Position numbers and translations under genes: made by a program
Shown: positions 10,001-19,825 of the stretch, piece after piece
Numbering within the stretch: position 1 is the stretch's first letter
How the letters are laid out: each line of letters opens with the position of its first letter
Source: Scheffersomyces stipitis CBS 6054
Lineage: Eukaryota; Ascomycota; Pichiomycetes; Serinales; Debaryomycetaceae
Assembly (NCBI RefSeq): GCF_000209165.1
Contig: NC_009042.1
Location: 2,108,001 to 2,172,000 of the forward strand
DNA: 64,000 bases
Reading direction: 5' to 3'
Notes under the pieces: generated by a model
Seen by the model: the letters and a program-made list of their open reading frames with translations, nothing else
The model's database searches: none
Told to the model about the DNA's origin: nothing

Positions 10001-10611
10001 CTGAGTTTAGAATGAGCTTTGATCAAGCTGCCTTTGAATTTATGGTGCGCAATCCTCCGGACCTTAAATTATGGGAAAAGCGGATGGATGACGTCGATTC
10101 GACGACCTTTCGACAATGTTCACGGAAACATCAACAGAATGTTGGAATTTGCACCTCCGACAGTATTTCCAAGCAATTCAACTTGTCTACAGAGGACTAC
10201 CAACAGTTTTGGGAGGTAATTTACAAGATTCAATTACAACATCCCAAGGGAGTTGAGGAGATTCGGCGCGTTCATTTAGGCCATAGGGACTACCATGATA
10301 CTTCTGAAGTACCAGTCGAATGCAAACTTTGCCTACAACAAATTACAAACACACAATTCTTTCACCATACTTATCAAAATTGTCAAGTGAGTCGTATCGT
10401 TAGGGCCTTGATTGGACCCCAGGACGAAGATTTTCTTCTCCAGAATTACATGGGAAATTCCCAACATCCAGAGTCAGCCTATTTATCTTTTAACCAATAC
10501 CTCCATGCGGTGCATTCCTTGCGCCTTCGACGAACGAATGAGGATAGAGTATGTTATTCTCTGTCCTTTCTCAGTTCATGGGTATCGGTTTTTCAGGCTC
10601 GACATTATTAA
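7093..10611 (+). CDS. LINE ORF2, endonuclease and reverse transcriptase
   Basis: An 1172-residue protein. Residues 1-300 form an EEP-type endonuclease that nicks the target: catalytic Glu56 in MQETKF, YGPSG, D194 and N196 in GGDFN, RRLDRIYFS, and His283 in S-T-H, where most relatives have S-D-H. The reverse transcriptase occupies about residues 480-760, with FRPISL, LVDLTKAFDR, RQGTRQGNPV-x-PILF (x is codon 658, CTG, Ser in this clade) and the catalytic AFADDL with D699 and D700. A Cys/His motif starting CKLC at 1077-1080 lies near the C-terminus, as in L1-type elements. Translation probably depends on reinitiation after ORF1. Confidence 0.92.
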   Translation: MSSLIDHHITNRQFPRRLVDHRSNLLKIRTKNIQNNTAIGNFWKLAKDSDIVFMQETKFKKPSQRPISCRSHRSNHTDWLTSLENTLERHDQELIYSTQHTRAAIILNYTHQQFSKIRSNNLSLNAEMAPQVADVILQIKETNEYFLFICIYGPSGQYSQQTDLFEALQQQIDAQIEKYYIEHNATLHLCVGGDFNMVQNPILDSDTSASPTAEIPARQAFNSIYHSFHLQDCLRCLNPTIKLFTNQNRQNCRRLDRIYFSWEVKDRIWQYGQHKHKFITSTHTTVDTSIIILPEATLKIGKPRFTLRDHWIDSEKFLEVMKRHGYQNYTEYVERIPEVLSYIGRKPGAKAPQRLITPEKALFNDLSERFKGITRQSNLTLRLTSADGSHTETTTEGILKIQRDFYANLYLDSQPQEAKRLIGAYVQKFRKTISLIDQRKLEESITLEELTTALSRTTNQSTPGKDGVPYRYLKKVWQQVGPLLVITANEIMETGLLPPNFALVLIRIIPKHTVENPTINNFRPISLIDTGLRVISQVLNMRLQTVVDSLVGYDQCGFMAERQMDFQIQRFRTVIDKMKVDPELLNEANIILVDLTKAFDRISHDYLAAVLDRIGLGTRFKRILMLVTTQQFAAIFTNNTQSDPFPLRQGTRQGNPVLPILFNLCLEPLLTRLKDRLEGIPVHFDNLSPIRTKYAAFADDLTIFVNSSRDHAVLKEELASFEQVSNSLVSASKSRLCYWGEPPTEEIRNILGFPGLDLSVTEHKYLGVPINGFNWESYIQSLSTQLMIHSVKELPVHLRCTGFNTYIYSKIYPRDLHHPMKNSDFKLLIKMIKTHLPHIGSSNLHGLKKRGGFGLINLEEQVQGRRAKVVYETLTNTRDWNLIAFRDKIQTFVNAFIPPASSPYPNETEVVPWYLFLVEIGIQTQGPRLLSKYQAYAGFSNTEKDWLKAWFRLTKAKQHYTDGRRRYYTSEFRMSFDQAAFEFMVRNPPDLKLWEKRMDDVDSTTFRQCSRKHQQNVGICTSDSISKQFNLSTEDYQQFWEVIYKIQLQHPKGVEEIRRVHLGHRDYHDTSEVPVECKLCLQQITNTQFFHHTYQNCQVSRIVRALIGPQDEDFLLQNYMGNSQHPESAYLSFNQYLHAVHSLRLRRTNEDRVCYSLSFLSSWVSVFQARHY

Positions 10612-10652
10612 AGTATTTTCAATTTTATTACTGTTCACTTTCATTACTTTTT

Positions 10653-10691
10653 AATTTCTAGACTTTTCAATTTCTAGACTTTTAATTTCTA
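10653..10691 (+). repeat. Short tandem repeat in the LINE 3' UTR
   Basis: The unit AATTTCTAGACTTTT(C) occurs at 10653-10668 and 10669-10683, followed by a partial copy AATTTCTA to 10691. It lies 40 bp after the ORF2 stop. Tandem repeats or hairpins in LINE 3' UTRs can be reverse-transcriptase recognition sites, but no such role is shown here. Confidence 0.7.
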
Positions 10692-11496
10692 CTTCGCCTA
10701 TTCTTAGGCTCTTATACCTTTAATTAGGTTTCGGTTTTTATGCGCCTTCTTCAGAGGTTTTCATCCTTTGGGTTTCCTCTTGGTTGGCCCATGCTACATT
10801 GGATGATAATGGCCTTTATCTCTAGTTTATAGCTGTTTATATGGGTTAGTATGTTCAATGTATGCCACTACGTTAAAAAAAAAAATTTATAATTCTTGTT
10901 GGACACAAATTCATGATATTTTGGAGGATAATAATATCATTAAATTTCAATTAGGGTAGAATAATAATAGTAATCTGTAATGTTTCTTGGTGCCTTTAGA
11001 CTCATTTAAGAATTTAGTCGGTTAAGTTTTTTTCTCCGAATTGGCAATCTTTGTATCTAGTATTTACTTCGAGAAGTCTCTATGTATGATGTCGGGCGAT
11101 TTTGGTATATCTAGAGTTTTCAGTTCGTGAAATTAACCTATACAAGCTTAGTTCCAAATGGCAGTGGACATGGAAGTGTACTTCAGAGCGACTATATTCA
11201 AGGACTATATCTCTTAGCAGAGGCGCCACCAAAAGGATTTGATTTCGTTTTCTCAAGTTCTACTCTATTCTAAACTGTACATGAACTTTCTCTAAGTGCC
11301 GAACGGGCAAAAAATACGAACGGCCTTGACAGAACTAGCACTGCCGATTCCACCTGCCTCAGAATCACAACAGCCATTTCCAGCAGCCAAAGTGTAATTA
11401 CTTTAATATGACAGGTTTCTAGAAATTGAGGAGGATCTGTGAATTATTCAGAAACTAACAAGGGGTGAAGATTATCTACTTTTGTAACCATTAATT

Positions 11497-11784
11497 TTAT
11501 CGGCCACAGTCAAACAAAACCTTGTGTTTGTCACCGGAAACTTTAAATTCCACGACATATTGCTGTCCGTTAGAGGTGACAACTGACGCCAGTATTAAAT
11601 TGTTGAAAATCTCTAGAATTCTTCCTTCGAGATGGATGTTCTTCGTTAGCAAACAAAATACGAACAATGTCTTCCAGATCCCAGCTTATGCCTCGTTCTG
11701 ATATTTTCCTTCAGAAAGATTTACGACAGGAATGTCGAATGCGGCAGGAACCCCCATGCCTGGTCTCCCTGGAAACAATACTTC
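11497..11784 (-). pseudogene. Possible decayed coding fragment
   Basis: On the minus strand one frame reads for about 95 codons with a single internal TAA, ending in a stop at 11497-11499. It includes protein-like stretches such as GVPAAFDIPVVNLSEG before the internal stop and QQYVVEFKVSGDKHKVLF after it. No family is recognised. The statistical support is weak, since gaps of this length between stops also arise in random AT-rich DNA. Confidence 0.25.
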
Positions 11785-12421
11785 TTAGAAAGGGTGATGC
11801 AAGCTTCCCGTCGATTCGAACGATATTTGGCTAAATCTCTAAACGGTTATTTTGAGCTCAATATTATAATTCGTATTCTCTTGTTAGTTAAAAATATGAA
11901 CAAGCAACAATAATAAAAAAACAATTTGATGTAAAACTGGCTTAAAAAATCTATGCGTAGCACAAACAGCTGAATAATAATTTTGATTTTTAACCATGAG
12001 TCGCATATTTGCTTGCGCATGGTGTTCTGAGCCTTTTGGCATTGGAATACTTTCGCAATCTGCAAAGAACTCGAACTCGAACTCGTAACAAATAATAGGT
12101 TGTTTATTGGGTGAAGGGTGAACGGAAAATAATCGTACGCTCTGAAAAATGCCGTACGCCTTTAATATATGACACCTTATCATGCATTAAACTCTACCTC
12201 TAATTCAGCAATCTTCTTGCAAGATTCCGCAGGTGGTCAAGTGGCAGAGACACTTTTTCACCACAACGGAACAATCTGAATAGCAATTCATACCAGACAG
12301 TGGGTGCGTTAAGCTTCCAGCAAAGACCGTAATAGCGAAGTGAGAGTATTTGATTTGCAGTTTTGAAGTCCCTCTTCGTTTCTTTTTTCTGATTTCTTCT
12401 GGGTTGGATTTCTTCAAGTAA

Positions 12422-12854
12422 CACCTGTCAAAAACTTCTCTTTCCTATGACCTGGAGGCATTCCATTTTTTCCAACAAGCAGCACTAAATGTCGAAGAAC
12501 TCATACGTCTAGAAATAGTAGTTGATGCCAATCGTTTAGAAGATCTTGTCATTATGAAGTGGAATCAAATTTTCGAACTATTGGACCAATTTAACCAGAC
12601 CAAAAAGATGCTTACGAAGCATAACTATGGAATAATAACTTTAAGAAGACTCAAATTCTTAAAGGGTGCAAGTACATTGGAACTAGTTCAAATTTGAAAT
12701 AATATCTTTAAGATCCCAAGCTAATTCGCCTCCTACCCTAGATATCAACACTGGATATAGGAAACTGACAACAGAATGGAAAATTAGCTTTAAGATTTTG
12801 GCCGAGACCTCTTCAAAAAGACTTACATTGAATAGACATTGTCAATCAAAATGA
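12422..12854 (+). pseudogene. Possible decayed coding fragment with a frameshift
   Basis: A frame of 91 sense codons runs from 12422 to the TGA at 12695-12697 without a useful ATG start. It includes NVEELIRLEIVVDANRLED and KWNQIFELLDQFNQTKK, with Leu spacing that suggests leucine-rich-repeat-like or helical sequence. A shift of one base near 12690 leads into another 56-codon open stretch to 12854. The pattern fits a gene relic that lost its start and frame. Chance cannot be excluded, and no family is assigned. Confidence 0.3.
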
Positions 12855-12889
12855 ATTTTATCATAGATTAATTTGAAACTTAGGCTATT

Positions 12890-14720
12890 GCCCAGGTTCC
12901 GTCCGTTCTTCCGTAGGTCAAGATCGGGTTTTTGACAAGTGACCAATATCGGCATAATAATCGAATCAATCCGAATAAAGCGACAGACGACTCGGGACAA
13001 CTATCTGAGATAACGAATTTTCAGACTTAGAAACAACATTTGTGCTCTCTAAACAATCAACGTTTGGAAAGGTATTGTTAGCAAGAATAAACTATATGAG
13101 TCGGAGAAGATTTGATATATCCAAGGTGAAGAGCAAATGCGGGTGAATCAATATTACTTTCCATGATTCCGCCAAAGATACTCACTTTCATGATGAGCTG
13201 TTTAGGTGTACCGTTCAGAGACCATGAGATAGAATAGTAGACAACTAAAGGTGCCAGGCAACATACGAGAGACTAGGTCGATGTAAAACAAGTTTACCAT
13301 CCTTTTGTGCCCTTCGTAATAGGCAACTTTCACATACTAGTATTGGTGAGCCAAGTAAGGAGAGCCAACAATACTAAAATATGAACGATAGACATAATCG
13401 ATTTAAACTCCATGCAATGAGTTATGTAATTACTATCTGTGGACTTCTCGAAGGACGCCAAAATTGATTGTTGTATGGAGATGTATTTGCGAACTTTATT
13501 GCAATGGTTATCCTTGATATTACAGAATTTCGAAGTTTTAAGATATACCAAAAAAGAATAATTTACCAACAAGTCAATCGCAAGATCATTGTCCTCCTGG
13601 TTGAATTTCCATCCAAAATGAATGCAGCTTAATCAAATCGACAAACATGAGCCGCATTTATCAACATTGATAATTTCTTTTACCATCTCTTGAGCACTTT
13701 AGAAACTCAACGAGCCTTGAGAACAGTGGTATGAATAGTTTCAATTGACTAGTAGCAGCTCATTCAAATTCATTGGAATTTAACAACTGGTGATTACTGA
13801 AAATGATCAAAGGATATCCAAATTGGTGTTAGGATGTTGAGATAACTTGAAACAGTCGAAGGAACATGAATAAAGTAGATATCTCAATATGACAAAGTAT
13901 ATTGTTTTAATACCAGTAATTCTTGTATATGTAATCTAAAATTCGATACAAGGAACTAACTTGATAATTTGCTAAGTTTTCATAATTGTTTCCATAAACA
14001 AACACTACTCTTCTCTTGATAAAGTGAACTATGCTTCAAACAACTATCAATATCTTCAGGATAAAATTTATACGTTTTCATTTGGTGGAATGAATCAAAT
14101 ACAAAATTGTTGCATGCTTGCTGTCGTTCGATTATGAAGCTTCAAATAACAATATTACAAAAAATGGTAAAGTTCAAACAGATGAAAATCACCAAGATAT
14201 GCAATTTCGTACAATGTAAAAATGTTGAATTCTAATGTCCTTCATAAATTTAGAGCCATTACACTTGATGTCAGAATATGCAATATAACGTCATTGTCTT
14301 TATATCGGCAGCATCATGTGAATTACGTATCTAAGGGTTGTAATAAAGAGCATTAGTAAAGAGACGTGAAATGAAAATTCTTCAAAGAAAGTAAGTTTTC
14401 CTTCCGCAACAACAGTAATTTGAGAAATTTATTAATGCTATCCTTCTTTAGTATCATAATACAAGAAAGACGATTTTCAAAAGCGAACTACCTCAACTAC
14501 TAGCTCGTATTCGAATTAACAGCAAAACCTCTTCAGAGATCAAACAAAATTTGACAGTCGGAGTTCCTGACAATACGAGGCGAAATTAATTTGCACAATT
14601 TCGTAAGTTTTCTGTATCTCACATCCGAAGATTTTGCATCCAGTAGCACAGGAGAGTTGCTGAGTTTGTCTTTGTCTTCTCTTAATTACCTTCCAAGCTT
14701 TTGCAATTCCAATTTAATAT
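12890..14720 (-). pseudogene. Possible long, heavily decayed gene relic
   Basis: Reading the minus strand from about 14720 down to 12890, open stretches of 25-100 codons follow one another with repeated stops and frame changes. Protein-like pieces include KLTKLCKLISPRIVRNSDCQ, TLYEIAYLGDFHLFELYHF, IPLFSRLVEFLKCSRDGK and, at 13330-13630, a ~100-codon stretch with SILASFEKSTDSNYI. Size and composition would suit a fungal zinc-cluster transcription factor, but no zinc cluster is visible. Frames can always be chained in this way, so support is limited. Confidence 0.25.
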
Positions 14721-16879
14721 TTATGTAGCTAGCTCAAATACTGCAAAGCTTGCTATACATCTATATATTATTTTGCAATATCCCAATTTAGATGGATACC
14801 AAACACATATGTGTTTCCAGCTGTAGTGCCCACAAATATATTATCAGAAGGATAGAAAATTCACCACCAGTCAATCGCAACAATCAGAGTGAGCCAGTCC
14901 GGATTAGGTAGTAGATGATCTTCAATACTTATAGCTTTTCGTATTTATCACTCGCTAATTATTATTTGATAACATGCTCCATTATTCTGGAAACAAAAGA
15001 ACTAAGAATTTAATATTGGGCATATTCCAACGCATAGACTTGTTTTCATATCTTCGAGATCTTTACGCCCCTGGAAGAATCCGTACCTCGTTTTGGACAC
15101 TTGGAAAGAAACTATATTTGACAAAAAAGCTGAGTTTCCTAATTGATCACTGTTCGTTATCCACATATATATACGCAGACAGCTTGAAAGGCTGTTGACT
15201 TCAACCGTAACAGCACCAAGCACAGTTACCTGTTTCGGCCAGGTCGAATTGTTCCTTTCTTCCTTGCACAAACTGAATACGAATTGGACAACGTGGAAAA
15301 TGATTCGAATGTATTATTTAGTGGTATGAGAAAAAAAGGGAGCCGTTTACGAGACTAGTCTGTCTAGTTGCAAAGAATTAGTAGTGAAAGGAACACGATA
15401 AACAATGCATTATGTCCGGCAGCACAACAGGCTGTAGGAAACATATGATAACTCCGTAGTAACAGCTGACAGCGGCATACAATTAGGAAAGCACCTTTGT
15501 TTCGTAAATAGTCTTCATTTCTACAAGCATACAAATACAATACACCAATGCAGTATTATTAGAGTAAGGTCTAAGGGACTAGATAATATCCGATAAACCT
15601 TTTGAGCAAGGGGTGATTTGATTGCACGGCGGGTGAAAAACCTTGGCCAACTTCGAGCCTACTGTCACCAGGCGGTACTGTAGCAACTCCAGCGAGGTTC
15701 GAAGTACTGTGAAGAAACGAGCAAAAATCAAACCGACCGCAGTAAAGCAGGTTTAGCGGGAGAATCTAGATTCAAAGAGATCGTTATGTATGATTACCTT
15801 GTTTTAGAAATCGGGGAAGCATGAGCCCCCTAGAAAATATCCGCCATCATTGCTGGAAACTATCTTGTGTAATATTATGAGATGAACTGCAATGCTTAGA
15901 TTGCGCAAAAAATATGCAATTCTATAAGAACAACATGAATACCAGAGGATATGACAGTAACTCTCTCTCCGCCATATGTGTCATTCCAAGTCGATTGATA
16001 CCATATTATGAGCAATAAGGGATAACAAAACGTCACCGTGGGGAGAAGACTCCCTAAATGATAGGAGAAGATTCGAGCCCCTCCTCTGCACAATGCACCC
16101 ATTTCCTACAGTTGTTCAAAATTTTCATCCTGCACGAATGTATTGTATTATTTAACATCGCCCATAGTAGGTAATTATGGATAGGTTCCCCGTAAAATAA
16201 CCTGCAAAATATGCAAGTCCAACAAAAATATTGTCTTTGGAAGATTCATTGGAGATTGTAACTTGTGCGTGAAATGACGATCGTACCAAAAGTCATGGCT
16301 ATCGAGCGATAGCGAAAAGACTTCATATCTGCAAATGCCGAAGTGAAATTAGCCTTATTGCTTGTAGACAATGGAGGGGGGATGTATGTTTGAAGGCATT
16401 GAGCTGACTCCAATACAGCAACAAGTGAAATGTGCTTGTGGAGGATACGCATGCTTGCGGCGCACAAATGGAGAGTTGTTCATGTAGCTTGCACAAATAG
16501 CATTATTGCGTTGTTGACATATATGTACTGTGGCCACTTGTTTCTTGCAGAAACCAGGCTGATTCTTGTGATGTCGGACTTGTGACGTAGCCAAGTTGAG
16601 ATACGGCCAGCTACTCTTCCTGACAGCCACCAGTTCCAACCACTCGTCGTAATTCAAAATCCATGATGAATATCAAGATTCGCTCGCGGTTCCTATTTAG
16701 TAGTTTGTATTGCGTAATACTCAAAAAATAAGCCCGATTGGGAAAACATAAAAAATCGTACGATCATGCATAACAATTTTATACTTCTCTATTTAATAAT
16801 TGTTTCAAAAGGTATGGAAATAGCAGATAGAAATTAATTATCTAGTGAACATTGAAGTTCCTTAGTTTGCGGGAGAGAT

Positions 16880-17260
16880 CAACAATTGCAGATAATGCAG
16901 TTTGCGAGCCTGCCGGCGTCTACAGAGTCCACGCGGCTAAGCAGGCAAGTAGAGATTCGTCGGGAGACCACACAGCAGTAGGGATTTTGCAGAGCTTTCG
17001 CCGGAGAAGCCTACCAGGGCAAGGCAACCAGACGTGGAAGAATTCCGGCGGCTCCTCACATAGCCCTACTCCTCGAGATCGGTGCAAGATCTACACCGGG
17101 AGACGATGATCTGGCATCCTAGTCTCTGAAATAATTATGCGACGCCGGTCAGGTGCTTTTCTAGGTAGAGATGAAATTCACTGGAGTGGTTCAGTTAGCC
17201 TACGCAGCTCGTTATTTATTAGATCTCGAGTAGCCAGGAGCCATCGCGGTGAGAGCACCT
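16880..17260. other. GC-rich island inside the gene desert
   Basis: Base composition rises to roughly 50% GC here against under 40% around it, with many CGG/CCG triplets. Overlapping short frames exist on both strands, none convincing. A second, similar island lies at about 18150-18540. Either could be the remnant of a mobile element or gene of different composition; no identity is claimed. Confidence 0.35.
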
Positions 17261-19499
17261 TGATTCACAAAATAAGCCCGGCTATTGGCGATTATTATGT
17301 GCTCTTGGATTTTCTGTAGTAACTGGGTTTCTACATATTATACAATATTACCGAGAAGTTGGGAGCACTGTCTAAAGCCATTGTTTGGGCACCCTTTCGC
17401 TGCGAAAAGGAATGTAGAAGGCAGACGAGGCAGATTTAAACGAGCTCTAAGTGGATCAGAATGTAGACCGAATCTTAACGCTCTACAGCGGCTTGCTGGA
17501 ATGATAGCAGGGGTACAGTCTTCCACCTGCTTTGGCGAAGCGTACTCTTCGCCAGACTCCATTCCGAGCGAACAATTAAGATTCTCACTGAGCCTTGAAC
17601 TGTAACACACATAAAGAGTAGAGTTGTCACGGTCATGTTGCTCAGATATTCAGTCTGGGAACGACCACCACGCATATCCGCTTTCTGGTATTTTCACCAT
17701 GTAAGGCAAGATCAAACGGCTACATAATAGAAGCGAACGTTTCAAGAGTACGGGGAGTGAAAAAATGGCTACAACAATACCCAGCAAACGAAATATTTCA
17801 ACTAGACAATCCACTTAACGCATAGAACCACGAAATTAGAGTATGGCAGATTAGATTGCTATCTGTGGACAGCATAATTTTAATCCAATTATTTAGATTG
17901 CCAATTTCTTTTCATGGCAAGAGCGTCTATGGAAGTGTGGACGCATGGATAATTGATTTTGTTCGTCGCCGTATGCTTAAAAGTGAGATAACGAATCCAG
18001 GTCTAGACAGGCAATGGTAATTAATTGGGTCCAGCGGGTGGATCTGACTAGAACCATCTAGCTTAGGTTGCAGTAGTTCTATGTAGGAAGGGAAGGAAAA
18101 ATAGAAAACACTAATTGCTTTAATACTACCTGGCTACACTTATTCGGCTCATCAGGTGGAGTCTGCGCTGGTTTTTTTTGCTAGCGACAATTTCCAGGGC
18201 CTGCTGAGTTCGTCGCAGCGCTGATAATAGAACTTTCCCTCCTGATAAACCCATTGCGATGGCGGCAGCGCAACAGATCGGCAGCGGAGTCAATGTGGCT
18301 ACCAAATTTCCCAAGATAGGAGCGATGCCAGTGTTGCTGTGGTAAATGAAACTGACAGTAACCTGCTTGTACAGCTGTCGGGTGTGTTGCTATACAGATA
18401 AAGTTTGGAAGCGCAGGCATGTACCATGCAGAGGTTTGTGCAGAGGTTCGTGCAGGCAAAATGGGGAAGGCACAACCTGCAAAATCCGCATGGTGTTGCT
18501 CAGGCGGGCAGGTTAGGTGTAACAGATCCCCCCAGTTGGGGCCAGCCAGAGAAAAAAGAAAAACCTAATTAAGGTTTGATAATATTGCCTTAGAGCTGGA
18601 AAATATACACTTAGAAGTTCGTAAATTAATTAATATATCGGGCTGAAAATAAAATCCCACCACCCCAAACTGCAAAAGTCTTTTATTACACACAAGAAAA
18701 TTAAAAAAGACCTCACTGTGCTTAGCTTCACCAAAAAAAACAATTATACGATTCACACCACCGTAATAAAAATGGAATATAATTGACCTCATATCTCCCA
18801 CCACCAAAACCCATTTAAGTACCAACTGAAATAGAAATCATTTCTTACCGGAGCCTAAACTTCTTTATCTACGATTTTCCTCCCATCCAACTTCAACTCA
18901 CAATCATCTCCATCTCCTGAGACGGCGTAGAATATAGTCAGTGTCCGTGGGAAAAATCATCCCTCAGCAGCAATATCTTGAAGTGGGTTTCGAAAAAAGC
19001 AGCTGTTTTTTTGTTTCAGCTTCATAGTTCACATCGCTTTCAATCTCAGTCATTGCACGTTATATTTCCTCTGTCGGGAATTCAACCAGCTCGTCTTCTG
19101 TCTACGGCAACTCCAACTAGTAAAAGGTGACTGACCTAGACTCTTGTGGTGTCCACGAAAAAAAAGATCTACAGATACATAAATTAGTTGACAGGAAAAC
19201 CCCAAAACTCCAAATCTATCACCCCCAGTCTTTAACTCGTTGATCAATCTGATTGTCTATTTTAGTAGTCTGGACTCGACTGACTTTGACTACAGAATAA
19301 GAATCCAGTGCCCCGCCGTAGCGTCTCTCATCAAAGGATTCACTATCGCAACAAGCGCAACTCTAATTTATAAAATAATATTGATATCACGAACATCTCG
19401 CTGATAACTCTGGTGTCCACCAACTCCAACAGTCTTTTATTAGCCACATATATCGCCAGATATATACCTTGACTTCCGGCTGCCTTCCCTAACTTCCAT

Positions 19500-19793
19500 A
19501 TGAGCTACAGCGAGTTTCGCCCCATGATGTCGTCCTACGATAATAACAACGCCGCCAACTCCTCTAACTTCCACCCCCATCCCAACGCATACCAACCGCA
19601 GCAAGTGCCTCCACCCCCACACCAAATGAAGGAGAACCAGTACGACAACCAGCCTCGGTTCTACTCCTCCCCGGTTGTGATGCAGCAACCGTCGTATCTC
19701 CAGATGAATCCTCCTAACGGCCAGTACACCATCAACCAGCTGGTGATGTATCCACCTCCAGTTGCGCAAATCGCCGGCCAGAACTACGCTCAA

Positions 19794-19825
<32 letters not shown>

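Larger units (their letters stand above)
4252..10885 (+). mobile_element. LINE (non-LTR, L1/Zorro-like) retrotransposon, both ORFs open
   Basis: The element has two long ORFs in tandem: an RNA-binding ORF1 with a zinc knuckle, and ORF2 with apurinic-type endonuclease, reverse transcriptase and a C-terminal Cys/His motif. A ~270-nt 3' UTR ends in an 11-A tract at 10875-10885. There are no LTRs. This is the layout of L1-clade elements, such as Zorro in Candida. The right boundary follows the poly(A); the left boundary is only bounded by the tRNA (after 4251) and the first ORF1 ATG (4308). No convincing long target-site duplication is visible. Both frames are uninterrupted, so the copy may be young. 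Confidence 0.9.
10886..19499. other. 8.6-kb stretch without intact genes
   Basis: No uninterrupted frame longer than about 100 codons with plausible start and composition is seen on either strand, in sharp contrast with the dense block after 25 kb. The stretch starts at the LINE poly(A) and ends at the ATG of the Myb-like gene; the last ~0.9 kb is CT-rich and looks like its promoter. Some parts read like decayed coding sequence (see separate entries), but open stretches of 50-90 codons are expected by chance in a region this size. I see no tRNA, rRNA, LTR pair, satellite array or long inverted repeat. Confidence 0.6.

Noticed and set aside
11790..11840. GTTCGAATC-type T-loop sequence on the minus strand
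   Set aside because: The stem pairs only partly and no D arm, anticodon arm or matching acceptor stem is found upstream.
14974..15271. Overlapping 74- and 89-codon frames on opposite strands
   Set aside because: Both are within chance expectation for the 8.6-kb desert; no family recognised.
15695..15715. GGTTCGAA sequence resembling a tRNA T arm
   Set aside because: Flanking bases do not form a T stem and the other arms are missing.
16246..17675. Several 60-106-codon frames on both strands
   Set aside because: They overlap each other in the GC-richer island, where stops are rarer, and none has domain-like sequence.
18565..18825. 86-codon minus-strand frame
   Set aside because: Arises from a CA/CC-rich tract in the promoter of the Myb-like gene.
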